NCBI RefSeq assembly: GCF_030177935.1
Contig: NZ_CP089974.1
Location: 744,001 to 808,000 of the forward strand
Length of the DNA stretch: 64,000 bases
Direction of reading: 5' to 3'
Origin: Moraxella haemolytica
GTDB lineage: Bacteria > Pseudomonadota > Gammaproteobacteria > Pseudomonadales > Moraxellaceae
Part shown: piece after piece, positions 16,983-26,740 of the stretch
Layout: each line of letters opens with the position of its first letter
Position numbering within the stretch: position 1 is the stretch's first letter
Program-made: the position numbers and the translations under genes
Notes under the pieces: model-generated
What the model saw: only the letters and a program-made list of their open reading frames with translations
Told to the model about the DNA's origin: nothing
The model's database searches: none

Positions 16983-17400
16983 TGTGTAAGACCTTCAGGC
17001 GTCGTGGAGACTCAATCACTGTTTTTGCATGACAAATAAATAAAACATATTTTTCATATCCCTTTTATTAAAAAAGTGCTAGTCAAATAACCATAAATCC
17101 TGCTAGCTTCATTGAAAAATATATGACTTTTTATTTTTGTACAAATGCAGAAGTTGGTTACACTTGATGAAATGGATAAAAAACCGAAAAAAGTGATTTT
17201 TTCGGTTTTTTTATTGGGTGGTTTGGGTTTATTGGGATATACAATGCGATCATCTAAAGAGCATTAAGATTACTTAAAGTATGTATGATGCTAGAACGGC
17301 TGTGCCTAAATTCGGTATCTATCTAAAAGTATCGTTGAATATTCTTTATTTGTACCCATGTAAGATTAATATGGCAGACAAAAAGATAATAGGTAAAAGC
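16983..17400 (+). other. Intergenic region between the copper chaperone and copA
   Basis: Holds a terminator at 17178-17211, about 195 bases after the chaperone stop, so there is either a long 3' untranslated region or a small RNA of unknown start. TATACAAT near 17237 may be the copA -10. I see no long CueR-type palindrome. Confidence 0.4.
17178..17211 (+). terminator. Terminator upstream of copA
   Basis: Arms AAAAAACCGAAAAAA and TTTTTTCGGTTTTTT around GTGA; perfect 15-base stem ending in Ts. Confidence 0.85.
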
Positions 17401-19671
17401 ATGAGTACACCCACCCAAGATCCCATTAAGCAAAGATACGCCATCTTAGGCATGACTTGCCAAGCCTGTGCCAACCGCCTAGAGAAGGTATTGCATAAAA
17501 ATCCTGCTGTGGTGTCAGCACAGGTGAATTTTGCCACTGAGACACTCAGTATCACCCATCATCAGGCAGATGCTCAAGAAGTGTTGTCATGGATTAAGAA
17601 AGGGGGGTTTGAGGGTAAGCTGATTGATAATGAGCATAACCGAGCAAGTAAACAGGCTGACAATGCGTCAGATTTTCCTTGGTACTTGGTGTTATTGTGG
17701 GGGCTGTCTTTGCCTTTTTGGGTGGGTATGGTCGGCATGATGGTGGGCAGTCATTCGCTGATGATACCTGTATGGATGCAGTTTTTGTTGGCAAGTGTGG
17801 TGCAGTTTGGCTTTGGTTGGCGGTTTTATATGGGGGCGTGGGCGTCACTTCGTGGTGGTCTTGCCAATATGGATACGCTAGTAGCCTTAGGCACGACAGC
17901 GATTTGGGCGTATTCAACCTATCTATGGCTAAGTATGGGGCAACAGTCTCATCATCAAGTTTATTTTGAGGCATCGGTGATGGTGATGGCGTTTGTCAGT
18001 CTGGGTAAATACCTAGAGCTACGCACCAAGCAACAAAGCCTAGATAGCATCTCTATGCTGATGAGCTTGGTGCCAACTACCGTCCCTGTGCGACAAGGTG
18101 AGCGATGGGTTACGACCAAGATGGCACTTGTCAATGAGAATGATATTCTGCTAGCTCGTATGGGTGATCGTATCGCTGCTGATGGCGAGATGATACTGGG
18201 AGAGGGCTTGGTGGATGTGGCACACTTGACAGGGGAGAGTCAGCCCATCTTTAAAAAAGTGGGTGATATAGTGCTAGCAGGAAGTATTGTGCTAGATGGT
18301 GGTTTTGAATACCGAGTGTCAAGGTTGGGTGAACATACCGCTTTGGGTGATACCATCTTGGCACTTGGTGAGGCTCAAGGAACAAAAGCCAGTATTGCTA
18401 GAATGACCGATCGTGTAACAGCGGTGTTTGTGCCTGTCGTGGTGGTGATTGCCATATTGGTCTTTATGATCAATTGGTTGATGTTGGGTGTGTTTGATGA
18501 AGCATTGATGCGAGCGGTGGCGGTGTTGGTGATTGCTTGTCCTTGTGCTTTGGGGCTTGCCACGCCTGCTGCCATCATGGCAGGCATGGGAACAGCAGCA
18601 CGGCATGGGGTGCGTTTTAAGGACGCAGTAAGTTTGGAGGCGGCAGGAGCAGTTGATACAGTTGTCTTTGATAAGACAGGTACGCTGACGGTGGGCGTGC
18701 CTAGCATTGCAGCGGTTTATTTGGCTGATGGTGCAAGTTACGATGAGGTATTGATGTTAACAGCAAGCCTTGAGCAATACGCCAATCATCCGCTAGCAAA
18801 TACACTAGTGAACACTGCTTTACAGCAAAACTTAAGTCTAAAAGAGATTGATAATCCTACCACCATTGTCGGACAGGGCATGATGGGAGAAATGGCGGGC
18901 GTGGGTGTGATTAAAGTTGGAGCGCTGGGTTTTGTGGGCTTTGATGGTGATTTTAAAGAGCTAAATCGGTCGCAAAAAGCGAACATCATCTATCCACACG
19001 CTACCTTAATGGATGATGAGCCATCCTTATCCACTCCTAACAATCATCTCTTTGATAGCATTTGGCAAATCGCCACGCAGGTTGCTTTATCGGTTGATGG
19101 GCGTGTTTTGGCTGTATTTGCTTTGCTTGATAAACCAAAAGATCATGCCAAAACTGTCATCAATCATCTACAACAAGATGGCATCAATGTCATCATGATG
19201 AGTGGCGATCACGATGGTGTGGTGGCACATATCGCAGGTGAGCTTGGTATTGATAACCACTATGGCAAAATGTCACCACGAGACAAGGCAGATGAAATCA
19301 TCAAATTGCAACAACAAGGCAAACAGGTGGCGATGGTGGGTGATGGTGTGAATGATGCACCAGCGATGGCAGCTGCTCGAGCGAGCTTCTCGGTGCATGA
19401 TGCGGCAAGTATCGCCAAGCACACGGCTACCGCTGAGATTATTGGTGACTCAGTAACGCACGCCCATCATGCGGTTGTCATCGCAAAAGCTACGCTTGCC
19501 ATTATTAAGCAAAACTTATTTTTTGCTTTTATTTATAATGCCATTGGTATCGTATTGGCAGGTGTGGGATTGCTTAACCCAATTATTGCAGCGGCGGCAA
19601 TGGCGTTGAGCTCTATCTCGGTGCTTACCAATGCTTTGCGTCTAAAGCGATTGAAATTAAATAAGACTTAG
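17401..19671 (+). CDS. copA: Copper-translocating P-type ATPase
   Basis: Exports Cu(I) from the cytoplasm across the inner membrane using ATP. 756 residues from ATG 17401. One N-terminal HMA domain with GMTCQACANR, then membrane helices, TGES in the actuator domain, CPCALGLATP in helix 6 (Cu(I)-binding), DKTGTLT with the phosphorylated Asp, and GDGVNDAPA in the hinge. Late membrane residues YNAIG and MALSSISV fit subgroup P1B-1 (Cu+). The frame is open from 17281, but the first 40 residues are unlike the family; ATG 17401 has AGG upstream. An insert of about 40 residues lies in the nucleotide-binding domain (near codons for FKELNRSQKANI). Confidence 0.95.
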   Translation: MSTPTQDPIKQRYAILGMTCQACANRLEKVLHKNPAVVSAQVNFATETLSITHHQADAQEVLSWIKKGGFEGKLIDNEHNRASKQADNASDFPWYLVLLWGLSLPFWVGMVGMMVGSHSLMIPVWMQFLLASVVQFGFGWRFYMGAWASLRGGLANMDTLVALGTTAIWAYSTYLWLSMGQQSHHQVYFEASVMVMAFVSLGKYLELRTKQQSLDSISMLMSLVPTTVPVRQGERWVTTKMALVNENDILLARMGDRIAADGEMILGEGLVDVAHLTGESQPIFKKVGDIVLAGSIVLDGGFEYRVSRLGEHTALGDTILALGEAQGTKASIARMTDRVTAVFVPVVVVIAILVFMINWLMLGVFDEALMRAVAVLVIACPCALGLATPAAIMAGMGTAARHGVRFKDAVSLEAAGAVDTVVFDKTGTLTVGVPSIAAVYLADGASYDEVLMLTASLEQYANHPLANTLVNTALQQNLSLKEIDNPTTIVGQGMMGEMAGVGVIKVGALGFVGFDGDFKELNRSQKANIIYPHATLMDDEPSLSTPNNHLFDSIWQIATQVALSVDGRVLAVFALLDKPKDHAKTVINHLQQDGINVIMMSGDHDGVVAHIAGELGIDNHYGKMSPRDKADEIIKLQQQGKQVAMVGDGVNDAPAMAAARASFSVHDAASIAKHTATAEIIGDSVTHAHHAVVIAKATLAIIKQNLFFAFIYNAIGIVLAGVGLLNPIIAAAAMALSSISVLTNALRLKRLKLNKT

Positions 19672-19742
19672 AAATCAAGTCTGGTTTGGGCTGTATGAGA
19701 GCGAAGTGTTTTTGTGAACTTTTAGATTTTTTGATAAAATAG

Positions 19743-19772
19743 TTAAAAGTCTAATGAGATATTTGCTATAAT
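19743..19772 (+). promoter_or_regulatory. Promoter upstream of 19805
   Basis: TGCTATAAT at 19764-19772 is an extended -10 with perfect TATAAT; a weak -35 TTAAAA lies 18 bases upstream. Start codon 32 bases later. Confidence 0.5.
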
Positions 19773-19804
19773 AACTAAATTTTGTTTGGTTTATTGTAAA
19801 GATT

Positions 19805-20587
19805 ATGTCAAAAACATTACAATCACAACATAGAGCGATTCACTCAAAGAGTCAGGTTGGCACTACCGCACAAATCTTAGCACTCTTTTTGGTGGCATTG
19901 GTGTTTACATCGCTGGTTGTGGCGTTTGTTGGTTATCGGTTTGGTCATCGTCAAGGGCTATACACCGCTAAATACGCTGCTATTGAGACAGGAAAATCTA
20001 CAGATGTAAGTACATTGTCTGCTGAAAATATCCGCCTAAAACAGCAGATTGATGCCATCACCAAAGAGCGAGACATTAGCCTTAACAATATCGAACGCTT
20101 AAATACAGAGCAAAACAATCTGGAAATTAAAAATCTACAGCTTACTCAAGTCAATGATTTGTTAAAATCATCGGTGGCAGCACAAGGTGGTGTGGCGTTA
20201 AAAGTGATTGGGTCTAAGATTGTTGCTTTGCCTGAAAATATATTTGAATATCGCTTTGATGTTGCCATGATTGATGTATCAGGTAGGGCGGTGAGTATGA
20301 TACCACGCCTAACACTGCTTAATGCTACCAGTATGGTGGAGATTCCGCTAGAGCCATCAAATTATCAGATTGATGGTGTGGCAAATATTCGTGGGCGTTT
20401 TGTGATGCCAAAAGGTTTTGTGCCACGCCAGATGAAACTTGAGCTGATCGCAGGTGAACAAAAAATTCAGCAGTTGTATAATTGGCGGGTTGGTAAAATC
20501 ATCGGTGATGCACCGACTTCATTATCAGAGGTGGGGAGTATAAACAAAAAAACCAATCAAAAGCAATTAACCAAAGGTCGGGCGTAG
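19805..20587 (+). CDS. DUF6776-like single-pass membrane protein with coiled coil
   Basis: 260 residues. One membrane helix at about 24-46 (ILALFLVALVFTSLVVAFVGY). A coiled coil follows at about 72-120 (ENIRLKQQIDAITKERD to EIKNLQLTQVNDLL), then a beta-rich periplasmic domain at about 130-245. The layout matches conserved gammaproteobacterial proteins of unknown function often labelled DUF6776. Topology suggests N-terminus inside and the rest in the periplasm. It precedes clpS, possibly in the same transcript. The function is not known. Confidence 0.7.
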   Translation: MSKTLQSQHRAIHSKSQVGTTAQILALFLVALVFTSLVVAFVGYRFGHRQGLYTAKYAAIETGKSTDVSTLSAENIRLKQQIDAITKERDISLNNIERLNTEQNNLEIKNLQLTQVNDLLKSSVAAQGGVALKVIGSKIVALPENIFEYRFDVAMIDVSGRAVSMIPRLTLLNATSMVEIPLEPSNYQIDGVANIRGRFVMPKGFVPRQMKLELIAGEQKIQQLYNWRVGKIIGDAPTSLSEVGSINKKTNQKQLTKGRA

Positions 20588-20639
20588 GCTCGGCTTTTTG
20601 TTAGGTATGTATAAGACTATTATTAATAACCACTTAATT

Positions 20640-21020
20640 ATGAATAATGATTTACTTATGAGTATATTCTCCCATCAAAATCATCAAATGAAGCCATCGG
20701 GTATGACCTTTGATATGGACTCTGATGTCGCCTTAGATGAGATAACGGATGTGGCGACCGAACGCCTAGAGCCGCTGCTGTATTCGGTCGTTTTGCATAA
20801 TGATGATTATACGACAATGGATTTTGTGGTTCATGTCTTGGTTGATGTCTTTGGGCATACGCTGGATAAAGCGGTGGAACTGATGTATTGTGTTCATGAG
20901 AAAGGTCGTGCGGTGGTGGCAGTTTTGCCATACGATATCGCTGAAATGCGAGTCGCTCAAGTAACCGAATTGGCTGAAGCGTTGGAGTATCCGCTTTTAG
21001 CTACACTTGAAAAAAATTAA
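20640..21020 (+). CDS. clpS: ATP-dependent Clp protease adaptor ClpS
   Basis: Delivers N-end-rule substrates (Leu, Phe, Tyr, Trp N-termini) to ClpAP. The core is clear: YSVVLHNDDYTTMDFVVHVL, then FGHTLDKAVELMYCVHEKGRAVV and a final helix; Asn-Asp of HNDD and His of CVHEKG form the N-degron pocket. Start is uncertain: the frame is open from 20598, and ATG 20607, 20640 and 20658 all lack a clear ribosome binding site; 20640 is taken, giving 126 residues. clpA follows 129 bases downstream, the standard pairing. Confidence 0.9.
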   Translation: MNNDLLMSIFSHQNHQMKPSGMTFDMDSDVALDEITDVATERLEPLLYSVVLHNDDYTTMDFVVHVLVDVFGHTLDKAVELMYCVHEKGRAVVAVLPYDIAEMRVAQVTELAEALEYPLLATLEKN

Positions 21021-21149
21021 GATAGAAGGTTGAGTTTTAATAATCCATTGATAACAAAAACCTTTGGTAATATCCGAACAGCAATAATCAGGCTTACTAA
21101 CTTTGCCTAATTGTGCAGCTTGGGGTAAAAAATTAGATATGGTAGGAGA

Positions 21150-23477
21150 GTGATGTTTAGTACGGATTTTCAATTGGTGCGTCAAGAGATTGAGCGTTAT
21201 ACCAAAAATCATCGCCATGAGTTTATTACGGTAGAGCATTTGTTGCTTGGTTTGTTAAGCAGTCCTAATATTCAGGAGATGTTTGGTGATTTTGGTGTGG
21301 ATATTGATAAGCTTGGCGATGCTCTAAAGATTTATTTGGCGGACTATATTCCAAAAACAGCTGATGATAGGCTGACTGCCAAACCCACCAAGAGCTGTGA
21401 GCGAGTCTTGCAAAGAGCCATCTGGCATCAGCAATCTAGTGGTACAGAGCGTTTGATTGATTGTGTGGATATTTTGGTGGCGATTTTTGGTGAAAAAGAT
21501 ACGCAAGCACTACATTTACTAACGACACATGATATTAGTAAACTGCGAGTGCTTCGTTATATCTCACATCGTGGTCAGTCAGAAGAATTAGAGTCTGCTA
21601 ATTCTGCTGACAATAAGCCAAGACAGACAACCACCAAGATTAAAAATCCTATCCAAGCATTTACCATCAATCTGAACGAAAAAGCCAAAGCGGCAAAGAT
21701 TGACCCGCTGATTGGTCGTGAGGCAGAGATTGAGCGTACAGCCCAAGTGCTGTGTCGTCGCCGCAAAAATAATCCTTTGCTTGTGGGGGAGGCAGGTGTG
21801 GGTAAAACTGCCATTGCAGAGGGTTTGGCATGGCTTATCGTCCATGATAAAGCACCAAAACCACTAAAAAACACCATCATCTATGCCTTGGATATTGGGT
21901 CTTTGGTGGCGGGAACGAAATTTCGTGGCGACTTTGAAGACCGCCTAAAAGCCATCTTGCACGCCCTAAATAGCGAGCAAGATGCAGTGCTGTTTATTGA
22001 TGAGATTCACACCATGATTGGGACAGGCTTAACCATGAGTAGCATGATGGATATGTCCAACCTTATCAAGCCTGCTTTGTCAAATGGTGAGCTTCGTTGT
22101 ATTGGTTCGACAACCTTTAATGAATACCGTCAAATCTTTGAAAAAGACCAAGCATTATCTCGTAGATTTCAGCGTATTGATATAGCAGAACCCAGTCAAG
22201 CTGATGCACTGGGTATTTTAAAGGGTTTAAAGGATAAATATGAGTCACATCATCATGTTTATTATACCGATGAGGCACTCGAGGCGGCGGTGTCTTTATC
22301 AGCACGCTACATTCAAGATAGGTTTTTGCCTGACAAGGCGATTGATGTGATGGATGAGGTGGGTGCACGCACTCGGTTTACTGCCAAAGATGATGGAATA
22401 AATGCGGATAGCCCCACGGTTATTGATGTGGCGATGGTTGAAGAGGTGGTTTCAAAAATTGCTCGCATACCACCAAAATCTGTCTCAAAAGACGATAAAG
22501 AAAGTTTAAAACATTTAGCTTGTAATCTCAAACATGTTATTTTTGGGCAAGATGAAGCAATTGATGGCTTGGTTGATGCCATCAAATTATCACGGGCTGG
22601 ACTAAAACCAGTTGATAAGCCTATTGGTGCCTTCATGTTTTCAGGTCCAACAGGCGTGGGTAAGACAGAAGTCTGTAAGCAGCTTGCCTTAGCCTTGGGA
22701 GTGGAGCTTGTACGCTTTGATATGAGTGAATACATGGAATCTCATACGGCTTCACGCTTGATTGGTTCGCCGCCAGGTTATGTGGGATTTGAGCAAGGTG
22801 GGCTATTGACCGAAAAAATCCATAAACACCCATATTCCGTACTACTACTTGATGAGATTGAAAAGGCACATCCTGATGTGTTTAATCTGCTGTTGCAAGT
22901 CATGGACCATGGCACATTGACGGACAATAATGGTCGTGTTGTATCATTTAAGCAGGTGGTTTTGGTCATGACGACCAATGTTGGTGCTACAAGCATTAGC
23001 CGAGCGTCTATGGGTTTTACACATCAAGACCACACCAGTGATAATGGCGAAGCGTTAAAGCGTGCCTTTACGCCTGAGTTTCGTAATCGCTTGGACGCTA
23101 TTGTCAATTTTGCACCGCTTGATGAGAAAGTTATCATCTCTGTGGTGGATAAATTCATCGCCGAGTTACAAACCCAGCTTAATGATAAGCAAGTTTTACT
23201 AGAAGTAGATGATGCAGTACGCCAGTATCTTGCCAAAAATGGATATGATAGGCTTATGGGTGCACGCCCGATGGCAAGACTTATCCAAAATGAAATCAAA
23301 AAAGTGCTGGCAGAGATGATTTTATTTGGTGATTTAAGTCAGGGTGGCACAGTGCAGATTTCACTTGAAACAATTCATGCAGACAATGTCGGTGAGACAA
23401 ATAAAACCGATGACGCACCGCTAGAAAAATTACGCTTTGATGTGGTACAATCCACCCATCAAGAGTTGTCTGTTTAG
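21150..23477 (+). CDS. clpA: ATP-dependent Clp protease ATP-binding subunit ClpA
   Basis: Hexameric AAA+ unfoldase that feeds proteins, including ClpS-bound N-end-rule substrates and ssrA-tagged ones, to ClpP. 775 residues. Clp_N domain at about 1-145 ([10 protein letters not shown]); first AAA domain with Walker A GEAGVGKT (about residues 213-220) and [10 protein letters not shown]; second AAA domain with GPTGVGKTE (about 499-507), [13 protein letters not shown] and the C-terminal D2 small domain [17 protein letters not shown] stands just before the ATG. No clpP is in the window. Confidence 0.97.
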   Translation: MMFSTDFQLVRQEIERYTKNHRHEFITVEHLLLGLLSSPNIQEMFGDFGVDIDKLGDALKIYLADYIPKTADDRLTAKPTKSCERVLQRAIWHQQSSGTERLIDCVDILVAIFGEKDTQALHLLTTHDISKLRVLRYISHRGQSEELESANSADNKPRQTTTKIKNPIQAFTINLNEKAKAAKIDPLIGREAEIERTAQVLCRRRKNNPLLVGEAGVGKTAIAEGLAWLIVHDKAPKPLKNTIIYALDIGSLVAGTKFRGDFEDRLKAILHALNSEQDAVLFIDEIHTMIGTGLTMSSMMDMSNLIKPALSNGELRCIGSTTFNEYRQIFEKDQALSRRFQRIDIAEPSQADALGILKGLKDKYESHHHVYYTDEALEAAVSLSARYIQDRFLPDKAIDVMDEVGARTRFTAKDDGINADSPTVIDVAMVEEVVSKIARIPPKSVSKDDKESLKHLACNLKHVIFGQDEAIDGLVDAIKLSRAGLKPVDKPIGAFMFSGPTGVGKTEVCKQLALALGVELVRFDMSEYMESHTASRLIGSPPGYVGFEQGGLLTEKIHKHPYSVLLLDEIEKAHPDVFNLLLQVMDHGTLTDNNGRVVSFKQVVLVMTTNVGATSISRASMGFTHQDHTSDNGEALKRAFTPEFRNRLDAIVNFAPLDEKVIISVVDKFIAELQTQLNDKQVLLEVDDAVRQYLAKNGYDRLMGARPMARLIQNEIKKVLAEMILFGDLSQGGTVQISLETIHADNVGETNKTDDAPLEKLRFDVVQSTHQELSV

Positions 23478-23529
23478 ACGGTTGGTGATATGGTTTTTGG
23501 CTAATTTTTATTTAATAAAGGAAGGCTTT

Positions 23530-24384
23530 ATGGTACAGATTTTAGATGGCAAGGCGTTGGCAAGCTCGGTTGAGCATGAACTATCGGTACGAGTGGCGAC
23601 ATTAAAAGACAAGACGGGTCGTACACCAATTTTGGCGACCATTTTGGTTGGCGATGACCCAGCATCAGCGACTTATGTGCGTATGAAAGGCAACGCCTGC
23701 AAGCGTATCGGCATGGATAGCATTCGTGTGGAAATGCCTAAGAATACCACCACTGAAGAGTTGCTTGCCAAGATTGACGAGCTAAATGCCAACCCTGATG
23801 TTCATGGCATTTTGTTGCAACACCCTGTGCCATCACAGATTGATGAGCGTGCGTGTTTTGACCGTATTAGTCTGGATAAAGATGTTGATGGCGTTACTTG
23901 TTTGGGCTATGGACGCATGGCGATGGGTGAGTCAGCTTATGGTTCTTGTACGCCACAAGGCATCATGCACCTGCTTACTCATCATAATATTGAGCTGTCA
24001 GGCAAGCATGCGGTGGTGATTGGTCGCAGTGCTATTTTGGGTAAGCCAATGGCAGCGATGCTATTAAATGCTAACTGCACGGTTACCATATGTCATTCAC
24101 GCACCCAAAATCTTGCCGAGCATGTTCGTAATGCTGATATTGTTGTTGGTGCGGTGGGTGTGCCAGAGCTGATTAAAAAAGACTGGATTAAGCAGGGGGT
24201 AATCGTTGTGGACGCAGGATTCCATCCAACGCCAGATGGCGGTTGTGGCGACATTGAGCTTGATGGCATTCAAGCGGTGGCAGCAGCCTACACACCTGTT
24301 CCAGGTGGTGTTGGTCCAATGACAATCAACACTTTAATTCGTCAGACGGTAGAAGCTGCCGAGAAGGAAGCAGGTATTTGCTGA
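23530..24384 (+). CDS. folD: Bifunctional methylenetetrahydrofolate dehydrogenase/cyclohydrolase
   Basis: Interconverts 5,10-methylene-THF, 5,10-methenyl-THF and 10-formyl-THF, using NADP. 284 residues. Seen: [20 protein letters not shown] with the catalytic Tyr-x-x-x-Lys, [21 protein letters not shown], the Rossmann motif [14 protein letters not shown] and the end [14 protein letters not shown]. The frame opens earlier at 23437, inside clpA, but ATG 23530 has AAGGAAGG before it and begins at the conserved [11 protein letters not shown]. It ends in a terminator. Confidence 0.97.
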   Translation: MVQILDGKALASSVEHELSVRVATLKDKTGRTPILATILVGDDPASATYVRMKGNACKRIGMDSIRVEMPKNTTTEELLAKIDELNANPDVHGILLQHPVPSQIDERACFDRISLDKDVDGVTCLGYGRMAMGESAYGSCTPQGIMHLLTHHNIELSGKHAVVIGRSAILGKPMAAMLLNANCTVTICHSRTQNLAEHVRNADIVVGAVGVPELIKKDWIKQGVIVVDAGFHPTPDGGCGDIELDGIQAVAAAYTPVPGGVGPMTINTLIRQTVEAAEKEAGIC

Positions 24385-24404
24385 TATTGATTGTTTTTAA
24401 AATT

Positions 24405-24428
24405 AAACCGTTCTTTTGAGCGGTTTTT
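24405..24428 (+). terminator. folD terminator
   Basis: AAACCGTTC pairs with GAGCGGTTT (one G-U pair) around TTTT, followed by Ts, 20 bases after the folD stop. Confidence 0.8.
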
Positions 24429-24444
24429 TCATATCAACCAATCA

Positions 24445-25239
24445 TTATCCGCTACCATCATTGCTTTGTGATTCTTGTTCTGTGTTGTCGTCAAAGGTGG
24501 GTTCTGCTAGATGTTCATAGGGCTGACAATATCGTGGTGCAAATAGGCTTTGTCCGTGCTCATCACCAATATATCGCCAGTGCCATGATTCTTCTGATAC
24601 ACCGCTTTTTTCGGAATACTCTTTGGTGAATGTCTGTTCCCAACCGTATTTATGGGCATGATCAAGTAGCCATTGATAGCCTTTGGTCTTGGTGAATTTC
24701 TCATCAATCGGAGCAAAATCTACCGCATATCCTGTGTGATGTTCGGAATATCCTGCAGGTGAGGAAGTGTGATAGATGGTCTCAATGGGCTGTTTTTGAC
24801 GAAGCTTACGCTTGATGATGGCATCTTGGGCACGCACTGAGCGAAAAATAGAGCTTGGGTATAGGGCTACTTTATCTTTAGCGGCAGCCTTAACCAATGT
24901 TTGTAGTGGTTCTTTGACATCTTTATGAATGAGTTTGTTCTCATGCTCTTGGTCGCCATAACCACTCCATACCAGATATTCAGCAATCACTTCATCATAA
25001 GCAAAATGCTCAATATTGACTTTTAGGGCATCTGGTGAGCAGATGGGCTTAGGTGGTGTGTCAATCGTGTTTTCTTGAGAATGGGTATATGCTAGGCTAT
25101 CTTGGGTGTTTAATTGTGCTAAGATTGCTTGAATGGTTTTATCATCTGTAATATCTAACGCCTGTGCCTGCGTGGCCATTAGTGTTGTTAGCATGATTAA
25201 AGATAGGCGTGTTAGCTGTGTGGTTTTTTTAATGAACAT
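24445..25239 (-). CDS. D-alanyl-D-alanine carboxypeptidase, VanY/M15B type
   Basis: 264 residues with an N-terminal signal peptide (basic MFIKKTTQ, hydrophobic LSLIMLTTLMA, then TQAQA before the mature part), so periplasmic. The zinc peptidase motifs are present: SEHHTGYAVDF (His and Asp ligands) and ESWHWRY (catalytic Glu, His ligand). Such enzymes cut the terminal D-Ala from peptidoglycan peptides. No van resistance genes are nearby, so a cell-wall recycling or remodelling role is more likely than vancomycin resistance, which would not matter in a Gram-negative cell. The C-terminal tail is acidic and low-complexity. Confidence 0.88.
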   Translation of the reverse strand: MFIKKTTQLTRLSLIMLTTLMATQAQALDITDDKTIQAILAQLNTQDSLAYTHSQENTIDTPPKPICSPDALKVNIEHFAYDEVIAEYLVWSGYGDQEHENKLIHKDVKEPLQTLVKAAAKDKVALYPSSIFRSVRAQDAIIKRKLRQKQPIETIYHTSSPAGYSEHHTGYAVDFAPIDEKFTKTKGYQWLLDHAHKYGWEQTFTKEYSEKSGVSEESWHWRYIGDEHGQSLFAPRYCQPYEHLAEPTFDDNTEQESQSNDGSG

Positions 25240-25344
25240 ATGCTTAATTCAAATCAGACTGTGTGATAGATATATTATACGGATTTAATCTATAGATGCG
25301 ATAGGTTGGGTATACAATGTTCGTGGTTGCCAAATGACCGTCCA

Positions 25345-26436
25345 TTAAGATTGCTCGCTAAGAATGCTTGGGCGATTTGGTTCGCTTAGCACATCAATAA
25401 AGGCTGATAGCACCACTGTGGCAAATGTACCTTTAGGCAGGGTGAATTCAACCACCAAAGTCGTATCATCTTGCCATTGCCATACTAACTCATGCACCAA
25501 AAGGCGAGTGGCACGGCGAGCCATCTTGATGCCTACTTTTTCTAAGCCTTGAACAAGTGTGCGGTATTTGTCATCATGAAAAATATGATTTTCAGTGGCA
25601 AGTGCATCTTGACTGGCTTTATTATCGCCTACGCCATATAAGGCGATGGTGGGGTGTATGTCATGTATTTGTAGCCGTTTAATGATTGTGTCATCAATGT
25701 CTGCAGTAAAAATTGAACCTGTGCCATCAAGATTGAACACTTCTCCCGTTAAGGGTTTGTCCCAACTGTCATCTGCTACACGAGTAGCCAAAATCTCATT
25801 AAATAGATGGCTACGAGCCGATGAAATAAGCAGGCTATGGCGTTCTAGGTCTTTTTTATGAGGTTTGTAGGGTTTATCGCTGTTTAGTAACTGTTCAAAA
25901 AAAGCAATCGCTTTGGTGATGTTTTCACCACCATTACCAAACCGTTGTTCGCCAAAATAGTTTGGTACGCCATGTTGCAAGAGATGTTCTAGTCGTGCAT
26001 TGATGGCGAATTGATCGCCTTTAATGTTTTTTAAAGTGATGCAAAAGTGATTGTTCTTGTGTGTGCCACGATTGAGCTTGCGACCATGCCAAGCTGATTT
26101 TATGATGTGTACTGCTTCATTGGCGTGGAGCTTGTCTTTAATAAAATCATCAAAATTGCCATCAGGTAGGGTTTTGGTGGGTAAACGCAGACTAAACCAT
26201 TGGTAGGTTTTGGCATGACGGTCTTTTAATCCTGAATACCCCACATCACGACTAGGGATGTTTGCCCAGTTTGATAGCAGGCGTGCAACAAAAGTGGTGT
26301 TGAGATTGATTTTCTCGACATATACCCATAAATGCTCACCCACACTATCAAAATCTAAGGTTAGCTGTTCGGTAACGATAAAATCAGCGGGCGTTTGTTT
26401 TAGTGTGGCGGTAATGGACGGCGAATGTATGGACAT
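25345..26436 (-). CDS. truD: tRNA pseudouridine(13) synthase
   Basis: Makes pseudouridine at position 13 of tRNA-Glu. 363 residues. Motif I region GYSGLKDRHAKTYQWFS holds the catalytic Asp (about residue 71). NNHFCITLKNI, VPNYFGEQRFGNGGEN and the late RRATRLLVHEL and EFTLPKGTFATVVL are all typical of TruD, including the TruD-specific insertion between the two halves of the fold. The start ATG at 26436 is followed at once by MSIHSPS. No partner gene is evident. Confidence 0.95.
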   Translation of the reverse strand: MSIHSPSITATLKQTPADFIVTEQLTLDFDSVGEHLWVYVEKINLNTTFVARLLSNWANIPSRDVGYSGLKDRHAKTYQWFSLRLPTKTLPDGNFDDFIKDKLHANEAVHIIKSAWHGRKLNRGTHKNNHFCITLKNIKGDQFAINARLEHLLQHGVPNYFGEQRFGNGGENITKAIAFFEQLLNSDKPYKPHKKDLERHSLLISSARSHLFNEILATRVADDSWDKPLTGEVFNLDGTGSIFTADIDDTIIKRLQIHDIHPTIALYGVGDNKASQDALATENHIFHDDKYRTLVQGLEKVGIKMARRATRLLVHELVWQWQDDTTLVVEFTLPKGTFATVVLSAFIDVLSEPNRPSILSEQS

Positions 26437-26740
26437 GATGGATGGCTAATCTGGGTAGTTGGTCAATAGACGGTATTAAACCATGTTTTTGGGTTTTTCT
26501 CAAACTTTATTCGGATATTTGGCGTATTTGCTTAATTGACCTAATTAAAAAAGACAATGTAATTGCCAATAAAAACAGCGAATGAATCTAAATGGTGCTA
26601 GTGGGTTTTAACCAATAACCAAAATAATGACAAGCATTTAAAATGACTGCCCAGTCTTTTTCAGGGCATTGCAGGAATGGTTGCTTTATTTTACAGTTAG
26701 TCATGTGATTGTTTGATATTATTTTCTATGGAGATGGATT
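26437..26740 (+). other. Promoter region between truD and the acyl-CoA dehydrogenases
   Basis: 304 bases, AT-rich, no gene. A 17-base inverted repeat TTAATT-GACCT-AATTAA at 26532-26548 could be an operator; TTGACC lies within it. TATGGAGATGG before 26741 holds the ribosome binding site. Confidence 0.4.

Noticed and set aside
24445-25239. VanY-like gene as a vancomycin resistance determinant
   Set aside because: No vanHAX or two-component genes nearby, and a Gram-negative outer membrane makes this role unlikely; a cell-wall housekeeping role fits better.
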